A DNA stretch of 27,581 bases from Prevotella sp. UBA6429. Lineage in GTDB: Bacteria > Bacteroidota > Bacteroidia > Bacteroidales > Bacteroidaceae. The stretch lies in contig DJOV01000106.1 of assembly GCA_002437285.1 (NCBI GenBank), positions 1 to 27,581 on the forward strand. Direction: 5' to 3'. Positions 15,590-22,537 of this stretch are shown here, piece by piece. The position numbers were made by a program, and so were the translations under genes. The notes beneath the pieces were generated by a model that worked only from the letters and a program-made list of their open reading frames with translations, made no database searches and was not told where the DNA came from. Within the stretch, counting starts at the first letter, position 1. The number at the start of each line of letters is the position of its first letter.

Positions 15590-16885
15590 TCACTTCTTGG
15601 GTTGGCCTTGCGCACCTTGCGGCATGCCGGCACCCTGCGTGCCTTGTGGCTTGCCCTGCGCGCCTTGCGCCTGTCCTTTCATGGCTGCAGCCTGGGCTGC
15701 AGAGGCTCCTGCGGCAGGTGTGGTGGTGAGGCCGAGCTTGTCGATGAGGCTGCTGCTGATGATGGCCGCCGGAGCCTTGAGTGTGGTGATGACCCATGCT
15801 TTGGCCAGTTCGTTCCACTGTTGCTTGCTGACCGTCTGCCAAGTGGTCTCCAGCAGGTTGGGCTGCGGCTTGAGCGACTTGCGCCACTTGCGGTCCGCCT
15901 TCCAGTTCTTCTTGTATGCGTCGGTGGCTTCGCAGGTCTCGTTGAGCGTTATCTGCAGTTTGTACTCGCCTGTGCCCCAACTGTTGCGATACTGGTCGTT
16001 CTCGTCGCGGTGCCCCATATAGGAGCGGGGCACGATGAAGCTCTCACCCACCACGCGATAGGCAGACGGCTGGTCCTTGGGCCTGGCGTAGCGCAGGAAT
16101 CCCTGGTTGTCGAGCAGGTGCTCATCCACCGGCACATTGATGGTGAAATGACCGAGCTCCTGGTCTTTCTGCAGTTGCACGATCTCATTCATCCATGATG
16201 ACAGGAGCTTGATATCCATGGATAGCGTGAAGTTTTTGCGGTCGCGCGTGGAGTAGGCGATGTTGAGTGCCGTGTTGGGCAGGTTGCTGTGCGTGGGACT
16301 GACGATGAGCGTGTCGAGCACAAGTTCAAACTTGGAATGGTTGATGATGCGGTAGATCTTCGACCGGTCGATGTGGCATGAGATGTAGAAGAGCGTGTCC
16401 TTGCCGTCGGTGCGCAGGCAGCCAATGCCGTCGAATGTCATGCCCTTGGGGTCCATGGCCCCGTCGTAGGAGGGCTCCTTGTAGAAGTCGTTCACCTCCG
16501 ACACGGTGTTGATGACCGTCTGGTAGGCGTTTTCCTTTTTCACCGTCTCAAGCCATTCCTTCTGGTGGCGTGCGTTGGTGGTGAAGAGCGCTCCGATGGC
16601 GTTGACCCCCATGTCAATGAAGGAAGAGACGTAGCCCGATGCCATGCCCTTCGTAGCGTTCTTGGCCGCTCCGAAGAGGTCAGAGAGGTATCCGCGCGAC
16701 TGTGCCTCGCTGCTCTGTTGGGCAATCTGGTCAGCCAGGTCGTCACTGGTGTAGATGAAGGTGGTGTAGACCACTTTGTCGGGTTTACTGGTGTTGCCCT
16801 GCCTTGTGGTGCCTTGTGGGCGCTGTGCGAAGAGGGTGGTCGAGGCGATAAGAGACAAGAGTGATAGGATGACGACTTTCTTCAT
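15590..16885 (-). CDS. Exported protein of unknown function, first gene of CHAT operon (431 residues)
   Basis: I do not recognise the family. The chosen ATG (16883-16885) opens a signal peptide (MKKVVILSLLSLIASTTLFA, cut before Q); an upstream ATG at 16918 is rejected because it overlaps the promoter box. Residues 70-102 form a Gly/Ala-rich, mildly hydrophobic helix-prone stretch (FGAAKNATKGMASGYVSSFI, DMGVNAIGALF). The middle 250 residues look like mixed soluble domains rich in strands. The last 45 residues are a low-complexity Ala, then Gly-Gln-Pro tail (repeats of QGAQG and PQGTQG) ending in KK. It is the lead gene of the operon, directly behind a -7 box. It could be the substrate or effector released by the proteases, or a structural partner; position and architecture are the only evidence. 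Confidence 0.75.
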   Translation of the reverse strand: MKKVVILSLLSLIASTTLFAQRPQGTTRQGNTSKPDKVVYTTFIYTSDDLADQIAQQSSEAQSRGYLSDLFGAAKNATKGMASGYVSSFIDMGVNAIGALFTTNARHQKEWLETVKKENAYQTVINTVSEVNDFYKEPSYDGAMDPKGMTFDGIGCLRTDGKDTLFYISCHIDRSKIYRIINHSKFELVLDTLIVSPTHSNLPNTALNIAYSTRDRKNFTLSMDIKLLSSWMNEIVQLQKDQELGHFTINVPVDEHLLDNQGFLRYARPKDQPSAYRVVGESFIVPRSYMGHRDENDQYRNSWGTGEYKLQITLNETCEATDAYKKNWKADRKWRKSLKPQPNLLETTWQTVSKQQWNELAKAWVITTLKAPAAIISSSLIDKLGLTTTPAAGASAAQAAAMKGQAQGAQGKPQGTQGAGMPQGAQGQPKK

Positions 16886-16915
16886 GATGGTAAGTGATTG
16901 GGTTTTATTTGTTGG

Positions 16916-16923
16916 CAAATATA
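16916..16923 (-). promoter_or_regulatory. Bacteroidota -7 box (TATATTTG) of the CHAT operon
   Basis: Minus-strand TATATTTG followed by C is an exact TAnnTTTG match inside a strongly AT-rich stretch (16917-16975). It puts the transcription start near 16910, about 25 bases before the ATG at 16885, and rules out the ATG at 16918. No comparable box is seen in the short gaps within the operon, so this is the likely single promoter for all four genes. Confidence 0.6.
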
Positions 16924-17014
16924 TAAAAAATTATTTAAAATCCGTGATATTTGTCACAAAAAACAAAAACGCGTTTTGATTCAGTTCGGCCCGGCACCTC
17001 CTGAAGGTCGCAAA

Positions 17015-17054
17015 GCGAGGGCCTCCCGCACAAAAGAAAAGCGTGTGGACAAGC
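17015..17054 (-). repeat. Partial copy of the terminator-flanking repeat
   Basis: These 40 bases match 22400-22440 closely (shared core CCCGCACAAAAGAAAAGCGT). At 22400 the segment is one arm plus T-rich tail of a perfect terminator; here the second arm is missing, so it looks like a broken or recombined copy. Confidence 0.55.
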
Positions 17055-17210
17055 TTCATGCCTTTCTTGCGAATCGATGATGTATCTTGTCTTGTCAATG
17101 TAGAGGTATTTCCCCTCGCGAATGTTCTCGAAAGTCCCCCCACGGGATAACGGTTGACGATGTCAGCCATGGTCTTGCTTGTTTTAAAAGACTTGTGCCG
17201 CTCAGATACA

Positions 17211-17401
17211 GGTGGATTCTATAAATTACCACCATAACGATATAAAAAAACAGTGGATTACGTTTTGCCATCTTTTGGTCTCTTTTTGGCCCGTTCCGTC
17301 AGCTTGTTCGGTCACATAGCCCGCTATGCTCCCTCACGCGCTAACGAAATGACCTCAAAAAGAGCCTCAAAATCTGACAAAGCTAATTTATAGAACCCAC
17401 C
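17211..17401. repeat. Hairpin-forming intergenic repeat, copy 2 (MITE-like)
   Basis: This is the second copy of the element at 4666-4867. The ends are GGTGGATTCTATAAATTA and TAATTTATAGAACCCACC, and the centre is again ATAGCCCGCTAT (17316-17327). The arms pair through CTCTTTTTGG / CAAAAAGAG. Between the two copies the middle arm sequences differ, but on both sides together: CAGGG/CCCTG in copy 1, GTTCCGT/ACGAAAT in copy 2, so pairing is kept. It has no coding capacity. Confidence 0.75.
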
Positions 17402-17425
17402 TACAAAGAAAGGTTGGGATGGGCA

Positions 17426-17440
17426 AGCCTGGAACAGGCT
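17426..17440 (-). terminator. Weak hairpin after the epimerase gene
   Basis: On the minus strand AGCCTG-TTC-CAGGCT forms a perfect six-pair stem with a three-base loop, 37 bases past the epimerase stop. The sequence after it is only moderately T-rich, so termination here is a guess. Confidence 0.3.
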
Positions 17441-17477
17441 AAATGTGATGATGTCTTGTCCGCTTTGTCTGCTTTTG

Positions 17478-18488
17478 TCATTTGATGTTTGGCCAGACGG
17501 TCTCGTACCACTCGTGCAGTTGCCTGATGCCTTCGTCGAGCAGTGTGTGCGGTTTGTAACCGAAGTCGTGTTGCAGGCGAGAAGTGTCGGCGTCAGTGCG
17601 CGTTACGTCTCCAGGCTGCATGTCCATCATGACCATTTGCGCCTTGTGGCCTGTGGCCTGCTCGATGGTGGCGATGAAGTCGATGAGTCTTGTGGGATGG
17701 GAGCATCCGATGTTGTAAACCCTTGCCGGGACCTTGTCGTCATAGGCGGCGCCGATGATGCGACAGATGCCCTCCACGATGTCGTCGATGTAGGTGAAGT
17801 CGCGAAGCATGTCACCGTGGTTGAACACCTTGATGGGTCGGTCGTTGGCGATGGCATCCATAAACTTGAACGGTGCCATGTCGGGTCGTCCCCATGGGCC
17901 ATAGACGGTGAAGAAGCGCAGTGCCGTGGTCTGGAATCCGTAGAGCGAAGTGTAGGCGTAGGCCATCACCTCATCGCTCTTCTTGGTGGCGGCGTAGAGG
18001 CTCACGGGATGACTCGTGTCGTCGGTCTCTCCGAACGGCACGTGGTCGTCCATGCCGTAGACGCTGCTTGACGAGGCGAACACCAGATGGCCGACATGAT
18101 GGTGGCGGCAGCCTTCGAGGATGTTGAGAAATCCCAGCACGTTGCTCTCCACATAGGAGTATGGACTCTCGATGGAAAAGCGTACGCCAGCCTGTCCGGC
18201 GAGGTTGCACACGTGTGTGAAGCCCCCTTGAGAGAAGATGCGGTCGATGGTCTCGCGGTCGGCGATGTCGGCTTCCATGAACGAGAAGTTGGGCAGTGTA
18301 GCGCTTGCTGTGGGCTGTGGGCCGTGGCTCATGACGCCCAGGTCGCGCAGTCGCGCCTCCTTGAGCCTTGGCGTGTAGTAGTCGTTGAGGTTGTCGATGC
18401 CGGTGATGGTCGTGTGGCGGTCGGCTGCCAAGGCCTTGACCAGGGCGTGGCCGATGAAGCCTGCGGCACCCGTTATGAGAATGTTCAT
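17478..18488 (-). CDS. UDP-glucuronate 4-epimerase-like NAD-dependent epimerase
   Basis: The 336-residue product is an extended short-chain dehydrogenase. The nucleotide-binding motif TGAAGFIG is at residues 6-13, the SSSSVYG block at 139-145 and the catalytic YxxxK at Tyr165/Lys169. The segments NLAGQAGVRFSIESPYSYV, FFTVYGPWGRPDMAPFKF and MLRDFTYIDDIVEGI are those of UDP-glucuronate 4-epimerases (CapI/LpsL type), which convert UDP-glucuronate to UDP-galacturonate in the cytoplasm. GalE and other UDP-sugar epimerases are alternatives. The ATG at 18486-18488 overlaps the preceding gene's TGA in an ATGA, so translation is coupled; a much longer open frame in the same register is an upstream shadow. 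As the last gene of the sugar-transfer operon it likely supplies the donor sugar. Confidence 0.88.
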   Translation of the reverse strand: MNILITGAAGFIGHALVKALAADRHTTITGIDNLNDYYTPRLKEARLRDLGVMSHGPQPTASATLPNFSFMEADIADRETIDRIFSQGGFTHVCNLAGQAGVRFSIESPYSYVESNVLGFLNILEGCRHHHVGHLVFASSSSVYGMDDHVPFGETDDTSHPVSLYAATKKSDEVMAYAYTSLYGFQTTALRFFTVYGPWGRPDMAPFKFMDAIANDRPIKVFNHGDMLRDFTYIDDIVEGICRIIGAAYDDKVPARVYNIGCSHPTRLIDFIATIEQATGHKAQMVMMDMQPGDVTRTDADTSRLQHDFGYKPHTLLDEGIRQLHEWYETVWPNIK

Positions 18489-19123
18489 GAGCTTGCTTTC
18501 TTTTGTTTGTGGAACAATGCGATGTTGCGCGAGTAAGTGAAGAATCCGACCGACTGCCCGAGAATGAGCACGGGGTCGAGGCGGAAGACACCGTAGCTCA
18601 CGATGATGGCGCATCCCGTGAGGCTGATGACCCAGAAGCCAATGGGCAGCATCGACTCGTGCCGTCGGTAACTGTAATACCACTGGTAGATGAACCTGAG
18701 CGTGAAGATGACCTGTCCGGCCGAGCCCCATACCAGCAGGGCCATGGGCACATCCCGGTTGTGGAGAAACGACTCTACGAAAGCCGCCCCGTCGCTGGCC
18801 ATCATCGCCACGGCCGCCACGGGCACTGCCGCGATGGCCACGCGCAACAACAGGGGTACGTGTCGCCACACCTGCTTGATGTTGAGGTTCCAGATGTAAA
18901 TGTAATAGGAGATGAGTTGCCCGAGGATGATGGCGAAGTCGTTGCGCAACCAGCCATAGGCGAAAAACAGGATGCTGCCCGCCAGGCTGCATATCCAGTA
19001 GATGTTGGGCGACACCACGCGGTGGGCCTTTTCCGACAAGACCCACTGCAAGAGCATGCGCGCCGAGAAGAAACCCTGGGCGGCGAAACCGATGGCGTAA
19101 ACCCACATAGATGTCTTTTCCAT
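18485..19123 (-). CDS. Membrane protein with tandem LAB_N domains
   Basis: The 212-residue protein has about six membrane segments and contains two copies of the small domain known as the lipid-A-disaccharide synthase N-terminal (LAB_N) domain. Copy one (about residues 8-80) reads GFAAQGFFSARMLLQW, then FFAYGWLRNDFAIILGQ; copy two (about 130-205) reads GSAGQVIFTLRFIYQW, then VSYGVFRLDPVLILGQ. LAB_N proteins of this stand-alone type are often encoded beside ArnC/ArnT-like transferases; their function is not established, though a lipid-sugar flippase role has been suggested for such small helical proteins. It starts 37 bp after the glycosyltransferase stop and overlaps the epimerase start by four bases. 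Confidence 0.85.
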   Translation of the reverse strand: MEKTSMWVYAIGFAAQGFFSARMLLQWVLSEKAHRVVSPNIYWICSLAGSILFFAYGWLRNDFAIILGQLISYYIYIWNLNIKQVWRHVPLLLRVAIAAVPVAAVAMMASDGAAFVESFLHNRDVPMALLVWGSAGQVIFTLRFIYQWYYSYRRHESMLPIGFWVISLTGCAIIVSYGVFRLDPVLILGQSVGFFTYSRNIALFHKQKKASS

Positions 19124-19160
19124 GGATGTCGTTGGTGGTTAGGTCGTGGCGACACCCGCC

Positions 19161-19904
19161 TTACCGGGCGTTGTCGTCCAGGTTGCTATTGTCGACGGTG
19201 TAGCGTATGTAGCGCGCCTTCATCCAGCGGAATGCGAAGCAGTCGAGGAACGGTCCCTTGAGCCTGTTCCACAGGTGATACTTCGACACGCCCGCCGTGC
19301 GAGGGTAGTGGCGCACGGGCACTTCCTTGAACCGCCCGCCCTCGAGCGTCATCAGCGCTGCCAGGAAGCGGTGCATGCCGTCGAAGAAGGGCAGGCGCTG
19401 TGCGTAGCTTGTCCACATCACCTTCAGCGGACAACCCGTGTCGGTGGCGGTGTCGCCCGTCATGTGGCGGCGGAAGCGATTGGCCACACGCGACTGGAAG
19501 CGCTTGAAGGCCGAGTCCTTGCGGTTGGCGCGGATGCCCGACACGAGCTGGTTGTCGTCGGCATACTGCAACAGGAGGTTGAAGTCTTCGGGATTGGTCT
19601 GCAGGTCCGAGTCGATGTATCCCACCAAGCGGCTCTGCGCGCTGTCGATGCCCGCCTTCATGGCGGTGCTCAGCCCGTGGTTGTCGTTGCTGCTGATGTA
19701 GAGGAAGTCGGCGTGGCGTCCGCAGATTTCTCGTATCTTGTCGAGGCTGCTGTCGGTGGACCCGTCGTTGACAAACAGGGCGCAAGCCTTCACGGAGGCT
19801 TTGGGCAGGTAGTCGGCGAGTGCCTTCTCCACGCGGTCGAGGTTGTCCTCCTCGTTGTAGACGGGCACGATGATGGTCAGTTCGTATTGCTGTGTCTTGT
19901 TCAT
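19161..19904 (-). CDS. Family 2 glycosyltransferase, DPM1/ArnC-like
   Basis: The 247-residue protein opens with IIVPVYNEEDNLDRV, has DGSTDSSLDKI at 48-58 and the metal-binding DSD at 98-100 within YIDSDLQTNPEDF. These define the GT-A fold of polyprenyl-phosphate sugar transferases. Such enzymes move a sugar from a nucleotide donor to undecaprenyl or dolichyl phosphate at the inner face of the membrane. Unlike ArnC there is no pair of C-terminal membrane helices; the length and soluble C-terminus resemble DPM1. It lies 11 bp after the ArnT-like gene and 37 bp before the LAB_N gene. A long in-frame extension upstream is rejected because it runs antiparallel to nothing sensible and overlaps the ArnT-like gene. 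The likely donor is the product of the epimerase in the same operon. Confidence 0.88.
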   Translation of the reverse strand: MNKTQQYELTIIVPVYNEEDNLDRVEKALADYLPKASVKACALFVNDGSTDSSLDKIREICGRHADFLYISSNDNHGLSTAMKAGIDSAQSRLVGYIDSDLQTNPEDFNLLLQYADDNQLVSGIRANRKDSAFKRFQSRVANRFRRHMTGDTATDTGCPLKVMWTSYAQRLPFFDGMHRFLAALMTLEGGRFKEVPVRHYPRTAGVSKYHLWNRLKGPFLDCFAFRWMKARYIRYTVDNSNLDDNAR

Positions 19905-19915
19905 GCTATGTGTTG

Positions 19916-21598
19916 TTATTGGTCGTTTGACGTTGGCTGTGGGGCACGGCGCCCCGCGTTGCCGCCCTTGGCCGTCAGCCGCAACACGCGCCCGCGGAGG
20001 TCGTCGGTGTAGTGGCGGTTGCCTTTGGGGTGGAGGTTGATGTCGTAGTGTCCCATGACGGTCGTGTCGGCCACGGCCATGACGGTCGCGGGCACCCTCT
20101 CCGTTTGGCTTGCGGGGATGACCAGGGCCAAAGGCAGGTGGGCGCGCACGTTGGCAGTGTCGTTGAGGTCTATGGGGAGTATCTTGCGCTGGGCGTTGTA
20201 GACCAGTTCGATGCGGATGGGCGTGTCCTGCGCGTGATAGAGCGGTAGGGCCTTGGCTTGTGGCGTGCCCACGGTGAGGATGATGTTGCGCGAGGCGGGA
20301 TTGCCCACGGCCCTTGTGATAGCGGGCAGGAGCAACAGTTCGGCTGTGGCAAACACCAGGGCCACGGCAGCCACCTGCACCATGGGCTTGCGCTTCAGCG
20401 TGGCCCACACGGTGAGGACAGCCGTGACGCCCAGGGCCACGGCTGCCACGACGCGCGCCGCGAGACTGATGACCGCGGCGGCGGGCACGACAAAGAGCGC
20501 CACGGCGGCGGCGGTGATGACTATCGTCAGCAGCACGCCTTGTGCCCCGTAGAGCGCGCGGCCGAGCGGGTCGACACGGCCTGTTGCGCAGACTTCCTTG
20601 AGATGGGTCATGACGCAAGCCACCAACATGGCGCACGGGGCCAACGAGGGCAGCAGGTAGCGCATCTTCTTCTCGGGCATGAGCGACAGCAGCAACAGCG
20701 AGCCGACGGCCCAGCAGAAAGTGATGAGGTAGGTGCGCTTCAGTGTGATGTGGTGCTTCCAGTAGGTCAAGGCCAATGCCGCCAGGGCGGGAAAGGCCCA
20801 GGCGCCCATCTCGAGGAAGAAGCGCCAGTAGTACCACCACGGGCGCACGTTGTGGTTCGACCACGCGCCCGACTCCTTGGCCATGACAGCGCTGACCGCG
20901 TCGCCGTGGACCAAGAGCAGGTAGGCGTACCACCAGCCGCCCACCATCACGGCCACCACGGCCATCAGGGCGACGTAAGGCCACTTGCCGCGCATGGAGA
21001 CGGAGGGCAGGGTGACGATCGACAGCACGAGGGGCAGCAGCAGCGCGTAGAACGACACTGGCCCCTTGCTCAGGAACGACAGGCCCATCAGCAGGCCCGC
21101 CAGCGGTAGCTCCCAGCGGTAGCCCCGCTCCTCCATCAGGGCCCTGAGGAGCAGGTAGATGGCGCCCATCATCAGTGCGTGGCAATAGATGTCCCATGTG
21201 GCCGAGCGCCCCATGAGCACCGTGTTGTAACAGGTGAGGAAGACTACCGTAGCCACCATGGCGTAATCGGTGCGGCGGGCCAGCAGACGCGCGGTGAGGA
21301 ACAGAAACCAGGTCCACAGGCATCCCATGGTGCCGGCGGCCAGTCGCTGCGTGGACAGGCTGCCAGGGGCCACGGCCTCGATGGCTCCGGCCACCCACGT
21401 GGGCAGTGGTGGCTTCTCCAGTCGGAGGGCGCCGTTCATGGTGGGCACCAGCCAACAGCCGTCGTCTACCATCTCCCGTGCCGTCACCACGTTGCGCTGC
21501 TCCATGATGTCGGTGGGCAAGGCGCCGATGTTGGCAAAGAAAGTCACGAGGGTGAAGAGGGCCAAAAGGGCCAAGAGCACGTGTCTTGTTGCTTTCAT
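19916..21598 (-). CDS. ArnT-like membrane glycosyltransferase (GT83/PMT-like)
   Basis: The 560-residue integral membrane protein has about a dozen helices. The first periplasmic loop carries the family signature: PTDIMEQRNVVTAREMVDDG with an acidic catalytic-loop residue, then LRLEKPPLPTW. A further hallmark is LMGLSFLSKGPVSF. The C-terminal 120 residues are soluble. ArnT and its relatives take a sugar from undecaprenyl phosphate and attach it to lipid A or core oligosaccharide on the periplasmic side. It is the first gene of a four-gene operon that also has the matching lipid-carrier sugar transferase and epimerase. A -7 box lies about 105 bp upstream (21701-21708). By analogy with rhizobial RgtA-E/LpsL the sugar may be galacturonate rather than aminoarabinose, since no Arn biosynthesis genes are present. 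Confidence 0.88.
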   Translation of the reverse strand: MKATRHVLLALLALFTLVTFFANIGALPTDIMEQRNVVTAREMVDDGCWLVPTMNGALRLEKPPLPTWVAGAIEAVAPGSLSTQRLAAGTMGCLWTWFLFLTARLLARRTDYAMVATVVFLTCYNTVLMGRSATWDIYCHALMMGAIYLLLRALMEERGYRWELPLAGLLMGLSFLSKGPVSFYALLLPLVLSIVTLPSVSMRGKWPYVALMAVVAVMVGGWWYAYLLLVHGDAVSAVMAKESGAWSNHNVRPWWYYWRFFLEMGAWAFPALAALALTYWKHHITLKRTYLITFCWAVGSLLLLSLMPEKKMRYLLPSLAPCAMLVACVMTHLKEVCATGRVDPLGRALYGAQGVLLTIVITAAAVALFVVPAAAVISLAARVVAAVALGVTAVLTVWATLKRKPMVQVAAVALVFATAELLLLPAITRAVGNPASRNIILTVGTPQAKALPLYHAQDTPIRIELVYNAQRKILPIDLNDTANVRAHLPLALVIPASQTERVPATVMAVADTTVMGHYDINLHPKGNRHYTDDLRGRVLRLTAKGGNAGRRAPQPTSNDQ

Positions 21599-21700
21599 GC
21601 TTTGCTTGATGTTTGTTGAGGCACGCGCCGACAGGATGGGCCAAGCCGGTACGTGCGAAAGGCGACCCTGTGCTTGGGGGGCGCATTGTTTTCAAAGGTG

Positions 21701-21708
21701 CAAAATTA
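21701..21708 (-). promoter_or_regulatory. Bacteroidota -7 box (TAATTTTG) of the sugar-transfer operon
   Basis: Minus-strand TAATTTTG followed by CACC is an exact TAnnTTTG match; the sequence upstream of it is AT-rich. Transcription would start near 21695, leaving a leader of nearly 100 bases before the ArnT-like ATG at 21598. Confidence 0.55.
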
Positions 21709-21712
21709 CGCA

Positions 21713-22399
21713 TAAACTTTGGATAAAATCAGTGGAACCCATAAAAAATGGTGAAAACCCGAAGAAAAATTTCAGTTTTCCCCGATACCCTTGGCTTATC
21801 CATAACGTATGGGCGCTACCCCAGCAGGTCAAGTCGTCTGACGACTGCCTCTTTCCGGTCGCGAATCACACTCTTGCCGACCGCATTGGCGCGCGACAGG
21901 CCAGGCGGTTGAATTTGTCTTCTCTTTTCTGGGAAAAGAAGTCTCTCTGAAGGGATGCGTTAAGCGGATGAAAATTAGGTGAGCGACGACCGGAAGGACG
22001 CCGAGAGGCCCGACAATGCGTGAGCGCAAGCAACTGGCGCAGGCATGGGATAGCTATCGACGTGCGACAGGCGACTAAAGCCGGGACGATAGGTGCGAGA
22101 CCGCCGCGCGAGAAGGCATCTTTCGAGACGCGACAGGCCATCTTTCTCCAGCTTTTCAGATTGAAAAAACGAGCTGAAAGTTTCGGGAATCTTGCAATAT
22201 GTTGATTTGTAGAGCTTAAGGGAAAAATACAAAAATGGCGCGTATTTGCGGACGATGACGCTCGCGCTGGCGGCGACGGCCTTCTCGGAATACCTTTAGT
22301 CATGTTATTTCTTGTCTGGAATGGGTTGCGCCGCTGTTTGCTTTTTGCGCACGGATTCGTGGAATCCGTGTACAAACCTTATACCAATCCCTAAAAATT
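21713..22399. other. Large structured non-coding gap
   Basis: No gene is supported. The stretch is GC-rich from about 21830 to 22140 and holds three copies of GCGACAGGC (21893, 22064, 22130). Two hairpin-capable segments follow such copies: CTTCTCTTTTC/GAAAAGAAG at about 21919-21941, and CAGCT/AGCTG arms at about 22149-22176. Open minus-strand frames here are Arg/Ser/Pro-rich and not protein-like. It may be a dispersed genomic repeat or an RNA gene I cannot name. Confidence 0.4.
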
Positions 22400-22440
22400 G
22401 CGAGGGCACCCCCGCACAAAAGAAAAGCGTGGGGACAAGC
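22400..22440 (-). repeat. Terminator-flanking repeat, full copy
   Basis: This segment recurs with few changes at 17015-17054. Here it includes the T-rich tail and one arm of the terminator at 22421-22462. Confidence 0.55.
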
Positions 22441-22462
22441 GTCTGCGCGCTTGTCCCCACGC
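22421..22462 (-). terminator. Strong intrinsic terminator of the GH97-GH127 operon
   Basis: Arms 22427-22441 and 22448-22462 form a perfect 15-pair stem (GCGTGGGGACAAGCG) with a six-base loop. On the minus strand the stem is followed by TTTTCTTTTG, as expected of an intrinsic terminator 75 bases after the GH127 stop. On the plus strand no T run follows, so it works leftward only. Confidence 0.85.
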
Positions 22463-22537
22463 TATGGTGTGACGGTGCCGGCGACGCATGCTATGAACAG
22501 CGTGCCAGCACCGTGATGGTGAGCTGTTGCGAACGTG

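Larger units (their letters stand above)
16886..17477. other. Non-coding gap between CHAT operon and sugar-transfer operon
   Basis: No gene is seen in these roughly 590 bases. They hold, in order, the AT-rich promoter of the CHAT operon, a 40-bp segment shared with the terminator at 22400-22462, an unassigned stretch (17055-17210), the second hairpin repeat (17211-17401), and a small hairpin after the epimerase stop. Confidence 0.6.

Noticed and set aside
16886..16918. Earlier ATG for the first CHAT-operon gene
   Set aside because: It overlaps the -7 promoter box at 16916-16923, and the ATG at 16885 begins a clean signal peptide.
19905..21713. Long N-terminal extension of the family 2 glycosyltransferase
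   Set aside because: The added part is an out-of-frame reading of the ArnT-like gene; the true start MNKTQQYELTIIVPVYNEE is at 19904.
21866..22375. 169-residue minus-strand frame in the gap before the GH127 terminator
   Set aside because: Arg/Ser/Pro-rich with no domain, and it spans hairpins and repeats; better treated as non-coding.
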